Below, piece after piece: positions 58,766 to 64,000 of a stretch of DNA of 64,000 bases. Where the stretch lies: NCBI RefSeq assembly GCF_037102585.1, contig NW_027043837.1, positions 372,001 to 436,000 on the forward strand. Reading direction: 5' to 3'. Position 1 is the first letter of the stretch. Every line of letters starts with the position of its first letter. The position numbers and the translations under genes are program-made. This DNA is from Saccharomycopsis crataegensis (taxonomy: Eukaryota > Ascomycota > Saccharomycetes > Ascoideales > Saccharomycopsidaceae). The notes under the pieces were generated by a model. The model was not told where the DNA came from and did not search any database. It worked only from the letters and a program-made list of their open reading frames with translations.

Positions 58766-59228
58766 AACATCCTTCTTTCTAATATTACGACGTTAATGAT
58801 TTAATTATAAAAAGATAATACTGAAGAAGTAGAAGAATTGTAGATTTTGGAATCATTTAAAGAGGGTAGTCATGTGATGTAGCACGTGTCATGATGGATT
58901 ACTAAACGGCCGTCAGATGGGGGGGCAGCGGCGTCGCCCCACACGTTAGTTGCCCAAAAGGGAAGGAGGGCATGCTTCGATGAATCCAACGGTTGGATGA
59001 TTCAGATTAGGAAATATTATATATATGGGTGGAAAAATATTCCGTATTTCTGAGAAACTGGATATTTTTTGTCATCCTTTCGCTGATTATTAATATTATT
59101 GTGTTGTTTTGCTATATATATCCCTGATTCACAAGGACTGGAAATAACTGGTTTATCTCATCTCGTTCGGTGCTTTAGTTTTTATCTTTTTTTGGTTTTT
59201 TTTTTTGATCTTCTTCACATAACCAACC
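58766..59228. promoter_or_regulatory. PHO86: Promoter of PHO86 with Pho4-type sites
   Basis: About 460 bases. CACGTG at 58883-58888 and CACGTT at 58942-58947 are the two core variants recognised by Pho4, about 59 bases apart and about 290-345 bp upstream of the ATG. TATATATA elements occur near 59015 and 59113. A GC-rich stretch lies at 58905-58975. Confidence 0.5.
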
Positions 59229-60098
59229 ATGCCATCTTCTGCTGTATCATCAGCATCTAATAATGTTGTTGTTGCTCCACAAATTGGTGCAGACATCACC
59301 GAAGCCCTTGATGTAAAAGTGGCTCCGACCTTGGCCCTCGAAGACTTGAATCCATCGTACGGGCTTGCCACCCTACGGTACGCCATCGATACCCAACAAA
59401 GACTTTGTCTGGACTTATCCATCAGCTTGTTCTGGAGCCCTGTTACTTTCTCGGTGTTGCTCATGGTGAACGCCGCGTTTATAAACTACAAGCTTGCTGG
59501 ATTGACGTTGTTGCAGTTTATCAAATGGGATGTTAGTGGATCGTTACATTGTTTGATTTTCTTCATGGCCAGTTTTGCAGGGTTATTGTTATGTTGTAAA
59601 TTACAGAGTTATTTCTTGAAAGAACAAGGTGATTTGGTAGAATCCACCGGGGCCGAAGACCAATTTGGGGTGGATCTACGAGAATTCATCTCCGTGAAGA
59701 AAAATCAAGCAAAGAAGCTTGAGCAAATCAAAGTTGATAATGCTAAAGTGGCGGTCTATAGAAAATTGCCAATTGGAATGATTGCCTACCAACCAGTGAA
59801 GCACGATGATGATAAACAGTTTGAAATCACTGCTATTGGTGGGAGAAAAGTGTATATCAGATCCGGGATTTATGAAGATTTGTTGGATTGGGTCCTTGGT
59901 GATATCTCACAGGCGACCCAAGGCGACAGTTTCCAAGTGTCCATGCAGTGTTACTCTTTCGATAGCGATTTGAAGAAGTTGTTGGTGGCAAAGAAATTTG
60001 AATGCGTTAAGAAGGTAAAGGCCAACGGCATTATAGGTACAGGGTTATTTGGGATTTCCAAAGATGAATATGTTTTCAAGTACCAAAAGGATAACTGA
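59229..60098 (+). CDS. PHO86: Pho86-like ER protein for phosphate-transporter export
   Basis: 289 aa. Two close membrane segments (about 66-87 and 103-123) form a hairpin, followed by a cytosolic domain of about 160 residues. This is the topology of Pho86, an ER-resident protein needed to load the phosphate transporter Pho84 into COPII vesicles. The call comes from topology, length (S. cerevisiae Pho86 is 311 aa) and context: a UIP5-like gene and a SUN-family gene follow, and in S. cerevisiae PHO86 neighbours NCA3 (SUN family). The paired Pho4 sites upstream fit phosphate control. I cannot confirm residue-level similarity from memory. Confidence 0.65.
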   Translation: MPSSAVSSASNNVVVAPQIGADITEALDVKVAPTLALEDLNPSYGLATLRYAIDTQQRLCLDLSISLFWSPVTFSVLLMVNAAFINYKLAGLTLLQFIKWDVSGSLHCLIFFMASFAGLLLCCKLQSYFLKEQGDLVESTGAEDQFGVDLREFISVKKNQAKKLEQIKVDNAKVAVYRKLPIGMIAYQPVKHDDDKQFEITAIGGRKVYIRSGIYEDLLDWVLGDISQATQGDSFQVSMQCYSFDSDLKKLLVAKKFECVKKVKANGIIGTGLFGISKDEYVFKYQKDN

Positions 60099-60681
60099 AT
60101 GATTAATAGTCTGTGTTTCTTTTCCTTTTTTTTTCCGTTCTTTCTTTGTTTCTTTTTTTTTTTTCTCCAAATTCCTATTTCTCCGTGTAAATTTAATAGA
60201 TCATTAATGATAATTTATCATGTCGAAGGGTTAGATGTATACATGTTAACGGTACGTTCATTAGTTATGTCCCAGCAAAATAAATTATATGTTTCTCACT
60301 TGATAGCTGCCAAGGGGATATATCTAATAATAATAATATATTGTGAAAAACATCCCGTGTAATAATAATATATATTTTAATATCAATAAATGGTTCTTCA
60401 GCTCTTTCCCACCGGAATTGACTGCCATCACACGTGTGTAGCACCAGTGTTCCGAGGGCAGTTGGCAGGAGGTTCGCAGTAAAAAAAAAAAAATGATTTG
60501 ACCGACAAATCAAACAGGGTATTTTATGGGTGGGGATTATTATTATTAAACTAGGGATAGGATATTGTTTTCCATTAGGAGCCGAAGGGACAATAAATAA
60601 ATAATATTTGCTATCTATTATTGACTGCACCAATTTTTTTTATCACATTTTTTCCCCATTAAAAGGACACCCACGGTTATT
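60099..60681. other. Tandem spacer PHO86 / UIP5-like
   Basis: About 580 bases. T-rich 3' flank of PHO86, a CACGTG near 60431, and a GGAATTGACTGCC…GGCAGTTGG region with partial inverted symmetry. No gene was recognised. Confidence 0.45.
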
Positions 60682-61992
60682 ATGGATATCGGATTATTAT
60701 CATTCTACATTCGGCGACGTATAAGCCAGAGTAAACCATTACGTTACACTCTCTGGATAATTACCGCCCTTTTATCTTTAATATTCATCAATAAAGTATT
60801 TCGGGGTGGGAATGTCACCGTGCCTAGTGGTGATTCCCTGTACCAAGGGATTTCGTCATCGAATCGTGATTTGACCAACGAGGAGATCAACACCTTGATT
60901 GCCGGAGGCAATTTGCTTCAAAAACACGAACTCCCGAAATTTAGATTGGCAATGCCATATTTGAACAATGAGGTCGATGAACAGAACTACGAATTCACCG
61001 GGGACGTGTTGATCCGTAATGACCAATACGTCAGGCTCACTCTGTTGAAAAAACACCAGAAATCGAGCTTTTTCAGTAATTCGCAAGTAGACTTGCAGTC
61101 GTTCGTCATGGAATGGAATTTCGCCCTTTCAGGCAATGGAGAGGTTTCGTCACTTCATGGTGATGGTATGGCGGTGTTGTTCAGCGAGTATAAGTTGGAT
61201 CAAGGCGAGATGTTCGGGGTCAATGAGTATTACAAAGGGTTTGGGATTTACGTCGATACCTACCGTAATGGTAGATCGGGGATTTTCCCATATGTTTTGG
61301 CCAGTCGGAACGACGGGACTCAAAGATATGATAATGATAATGATGGGAAAGCCAATGAGATTTCCGGATGTATTGCCAGAAGCTTATGGAACCCATCGAG
61401 TGGAGTGGTGAAGGCCCGGTTGGTCTACATCGAAGACGGTTACGTTTCCTTGGACTTTGATTACAAAAACGAAGGGGTATGGACTAACTGTTTCACATTG
61501 CAAGAGGTTTATTTACCAGAGAAATTCCATGTAGGTTTCAGCGCCCAAACCGGGGATTTATCGGAGATTGTCGATATTTTTGAAGCTCGTATTTATTCTT
61601 TGAAAGACCATGATGGCAATCCAGTGACCGAATTCCAAAAACTTGTGGACGTTATGAATGATCCGTCATCACCAGACAAGTTTGAAGATGTCACCGAAGA
61701 ATATCAGTTGGATGACCATACCAAGAGAAGACGGGTTGTTTCACAAAAGAAGGACGGCAAACAAATGAGACGTACTCTTAAAAGATTGATAAACGCCGAG
61801 AAGCGGATCAAGAAGGAAGCTGAGCAAAGAAGAGTGGAAAGAAGAGCCAAGAGAAGCGAATGGTGGAATAGCGTGAAAAAATGGTTCTATTTTATGATTG
61901 CCGCGGTAGTTTGCTACATGGCGACGATTGTTTATCGGGTTCAGAAGAAGAATAATATTAGACGTTCTAAAAACCAAGGGCTCATTGTATAA
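60682..61992 (+). CDS. UIP5: L-type lectin-like membrane protein (Uip5/VIP36 group)
   Basis: 436 aa. A basic N-terminus and a membrane segment (about 23-37) precede a luminal L-type (legume) lectin fold from roughly 70 to 310. Visible features are HGDGMAVLFSE, GFGIYVDTYRNG and the NDNDGKANE loop, which correspond to the metal/sugar-binding stretch of ERGIC-53/VIP36 relatives. A charged coiled segment (about 355-400) and a second membrane segment (about 402-417) follow, with a short basic tail. The best yeast match by size and layout is Uip5 (YKR044W), reported to interact with a nuclear envelope protein. In S. cerevisiae UIP5 lies near the SUN gene UTH1, here 0.7 kb away. It is expected in the ER/Golgi or nuclear envelope. 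Confidence 0.75.
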   Translation: MDIGLLSFYIRRRISQSKPLRYTLWIITALLSLIFINKVFRGGNVTVPSGDSLYQGISSSNRDLTNEEINTLIAGGNLLQKHELPKFRLAMPYLNNEVDEQNYEFTGDVLIRNDQYVRLTLLKKHQKSSFFSNSQVDLQSFVMEWNFALSGNGEVSSLHGDGMAVLFSEYKLDQGEMFGVNEYYKGFGIYVDTYRNGRSGIFPYVLASRNDGTQRYDNDNDGKANEISGCIARSLWNPSSGVVKARLVYIEDGYVSLDFDYKNEGVWTNCFTLQEVYLPEKFHVGFSAQTGDLSEIVDIFEARIYSLKDHDGNPVTEFQKLVDVMNDPSSPDKFEDVTEEYQLDDHTKRRRVVSQKKDGKQMRRTLKRLINAEKRIKKEAEQRRVERRAKRSEWWNSVKKWFYFMIAAVVCYMATIVYRVQKKNNIRRSKNQGLIV

Positions 61993-62317
61993 TATATATT
62001 TTCATATATATATATACTTCTTGTATTATTACTTTTTTGAAACTTCATTTATATTTTTTTAAGTGCTATTTCAATAGCTATTTGGTGTTCTTTTTCTTTC
62101 CTTTAGTTTTGTTTTCTTTTTTTTGAGATTTTTAGTGGCATCGTAAAAAAAAAAGTGCATTTTGAATGGATCTATTGATTGTAATCAGTGTTGTTGATGA
62201 TGGGTTTGATGATCTATATGTGTACCGCCGTAATGGTATTTCTTCTTGAAGGATGTCACCCGGTGTGATGCAATGCAATGCAATACAATGCACCATCACG
62301 AGGACGCGCAGAGAAAG

Positions 62318-62350
<33 letters not shown>

Positions 62351-62679
62351 AAAAAGAAAAGGGGAAAAAACTCCTTTTTTTTCCCTATGACGGCGGTTAA
62401 AAAAAAGAAGGATTTTCTGCAAAAAAAAAAAATTACTTCCTCTTTTCTTCTTCTTCTTTTTCTCTTCTTCTCTCAGATCAACCGACAAAGAATCAACTAT
62501 TGTTACTTACTCAAATCAGCACGGTCCTGATAGTCACTCATTTAGTTACAATAAGTTGAATCCTTTCATTCATTCATTTACTCAGCCATTCTTTTGTCAT
62601 TCCATTAGATTCTATTACATCAAAAATTCGTTTGCCATCTAGTTGATCCCTGTTGAGAATCTATCAAAAAAAAAAAAAA
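61993..62679. other. Promoter of SUN-family gene, repeat-rich
   Basis: About 690 bases with an AT repeat near 62005, a short ATGCA pentamer array at 62268-62292, an A run of about 31 at 62318-62348, and pyrimidine-rich leader sequence. The pyrimidine tract before the ATG is typical of highly expressed wall genes. Confidence 0.45.
62268..62292. repeat. ATGCA pentanucleotide repeat
   Basis: About four to five units with one substitution. Confidence 0.75.
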
Positions 62680-63909
62680 ATGCAATTCTCTCTTACTTTC
62701 CTTACTGGTTTAATGGCCTCTGCCGTCTTGGCCGTTCCTGCTCCAAGACAAGGTGTTCACCATTACCACAAGCGTGAAGCTGCCCCAGCCGTTGCAACCG
62801 TTTATGTCACCGATACCACCCTTATCTACATCACCGCTGGTAAGGAAACTACTTCCACTGTGGCTCCAACTCTCACTGCTGTTGAAGACAAAGCTGTTGA
62901 GGCCGCCAGTGTTGTCGCTTCCTCTTCCAGCTCTGCTGTCACTAGTTCTGTTGTAACTAGTTCTGCTGTCACTAGCTCTGCCGTTGCGTCTAGTTCTGCA
63001 TCTTCAAGTGCCGCTGCATCTAGCTCCGCATCCAGCTCTGCTACTAGCTCTTCTTCCTCTTCCTCTTCCTCTTCCTCTTCTTCTTCTGGTATTGACGGTG
63101 ATTTGTCTTCCTTCTCTAACCCAACTGGTAAATTTGAAGATGGTGTCCTTGACTGTTCTGCTGGTGTCCCAACTGGTAACGGTGTGGTCTCCCTTGACTG
63201 GGTCGGAATTAGTGGTTGGGCCTCCGTCATGAACGAAGGTGGTTACACCAAAACTTCTTGTGAAGAAGGTTACTACTGTTCTTATGCTTGTCAAGCCGGT
63301 ATGTCCAAGACTCAATGGCCATCTACTCAACCAAGTGATGGTCAATCCCGTGGTGGTTTGATTTGTAAGAACGGCAAGTTGTACAGAACCAACACCAACA
63401 CTGACTACTTGTGTGAATGGGGTGAACAAACCGCTAACGCTGTTTCTAAAATTGATAAGGTTGTTTCTTTGTGTAGAACCGATTACCCAGGTTCTGAAAA
63501 CATGGTTGTCCCAACTAGATTGACCGCCGGCTCCACCAAGCCAATGTCTGTTGTTAACTCTGGTACTTACTTCAAATGGGAAGGTAAAGGTACCTCTTCC
63601 CAATACTATATCAATGACGCCGGTGTTGACGTTGAAGAAGGGTGTGTCTGGGGTACCGATGGTAGCGGTATTGGTAACTGGTCTCCAGTTGTTGCTGGTG
63701 CTGGTATGACTGATGGTATCACTTACTTGAGTATTATTCCAAATCCTAACAACAAAACCCCACCATCTTACTCTTTGAAGATTGAAGGTGCTGATGGCGC
63801 TACTGTTATTGGTGATTGTGTTTACGCCAATGGTGTTTACAATGGTGATGGTACTGATGGTTGTACTGTTAGTGTCACCAGTGGTACTGCCAACTTTGTT
63901 TTCTACTAA
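62680..63909 (+). CDS. SUN-family wall protein (Sim1/Sun41/Uth1/Nca3 type)
   Basis: 409 aa from [10 protein letters not shown]; the nine upstream codons are not conserved. A signal peptide at about 1-18 is followed by a Kex2 site (H-K31-R32) and a Ser-rich linker (about 80-138). The SUN domain (GH132) runs from about 150 to the end. Its Cys-rich signature C-S-A-G-V-P…[15 protein letters not shown] is followed by [19 protein letters not shown] and a C-terminal [15 protein letters not shown]-type region. These proteins act on beta-glucan in the wall during cell separation. Codon usage is the most biased in the window, which implies high expression. Preceded by PHO86 and UIP5-like genes, matching the neighbourhood of S. 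cerevisiae NCA3 and UTH1. Confidence 0.93.
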   Translation: MQFSLTFLTGLMASAVLAVPAPRQGVHHYHKREAAPAVATVYVTDTTLIYITAGKETTSTVAPTLTAVEDKAVEAASVVASSSSSAVTSSVVTSSAVTSSAVASSSASSSAAASSSASSSATSSSSSSSSSSSSSSGIDGDLSSFSNPTGKFEDGVLDCSAGVPTGNGVVSLDWVGISGWASVMNEGGYTKTSCEEGYYCSYACQAGMSKTQWPSTQPSDGQSRGGLICKNGKLYRTNTNTDYLCEWGEQTANAVSKIDKVVSLCRTDYPGSENMVVPTRLTAGSTKPMSVVNSGTYFKWEGKGTSSQYYINDAGVDVEEGCVWGTDGSGIGNWSPVVAGAGMTDGITYLSIIPNPNNKTPPSYSLKIEGADGATVIGDCVYANGVYNGDGTDGCTVSVTSGTANFVFY

Positions 63910-64000
63910 ACAGCGTGAATGCTGCTCTCTATAACGGTGGAAATTCTTTATTAAACCATCTGTTAAAATTTAAAACTCCTTTGAGTTTTATTTATTTATT
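63910..64000. terminator. 3' flank of the SUN gene
   Basis: The final 90 bases are AT-rich, with AAAGTTTAAA-like and TTTATTTATT elements. The window ends here. Confidence 0.3.

Overview
The window looks like nuclear DNA from a budding yeast (Saccharomycotina). Genes are compact and nearly all intron-less, and intergenic DNA is AT-rich. The proteins are yeast-specific types: Nud1, Zds1, Ssy1, Mss51, a SUN-family wall protein, Pho86 and Mnn4. Two genes, POP8 and SIZ1, carry one short 5' intron each, with a GT donor, an (A)CTAAC branch site and an AG acceptor. S. cerevisiae itself is unlikely: in my recollection its POP8 and SIZ1 have no intron, and the gene order is a merge of several S. cerevisiae segments. 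I found no rRNA or tRNA gene, no CRISPR array, no intact transposon and no LTR element.

Layout: 1-1748 is gene-poor and holds a GC-rich, hairpin-rich block. 1.7-13.8 kb has an allantoate-type MFS permease, NUD1, APN2, POP8 (spliced) and the amino-acid sensor SSY1. 14.4-28.7 kb has MSS51, RCE1, ZDS1, SIZ1 (spliced) and STE14. Two CAAX-processing enzymes, Rce1 and Ste14, therefore sit in one 13-kb block. 28.7-31.3 kb is sparse but holds a 49-codon zinc-finger ORF. 31.3-43.8 kb has an MNN4-like mannosylphosphate transferase, an SNG1-like membrane protein, TFC1, THR4 with a perfect Gcn4 site, an aldo-keto reductase and a Pcl-type cyclin. 43.8-47.7 kb is a 3.9-kb gene desert full of simple repeats. 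47.7-54.3 kb has a GH18 chitinase, RCM1, a second zinc-finger microORF and two Ser/Thr-rich secreted wall proteins. 55-63.9 kb has a WDR89-like protein, an NFKBIL1-like protein, PHO86, a UIP5-like lectin and a SUN-family glucan-active wall protein.

Functional threads: cell-wall and secretory genes (chitinase, two Ser/Thr-rich proteins, SUN protein, lectin, Mnn4-like protein, Pho86) dominate the second half. The first half is mostly cell cycle, SUMO, DNA repair and nutrient sensing.

The least expected observation is a pair of free-standing ORFs of 49 and 52 codons, about 20 kb apart and on opposite strands. Both encode an exact RanBP2-type zinc-finger pattern (W-x-C-x2-C-x3-N-x6-C-x2-C) followed at the same spacing by a further x4-C-x2-C. 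They look like members of one unannotated microprotein family. Simple repeats are the other feature: a roughly 134-codon Gln/His tract in SIZ1, two poly-Gln tracts in ZDS1, a 29-codon Asn tract, a 64-base T run, and several different pentanucleotide arrays confined to intergenic DNA.
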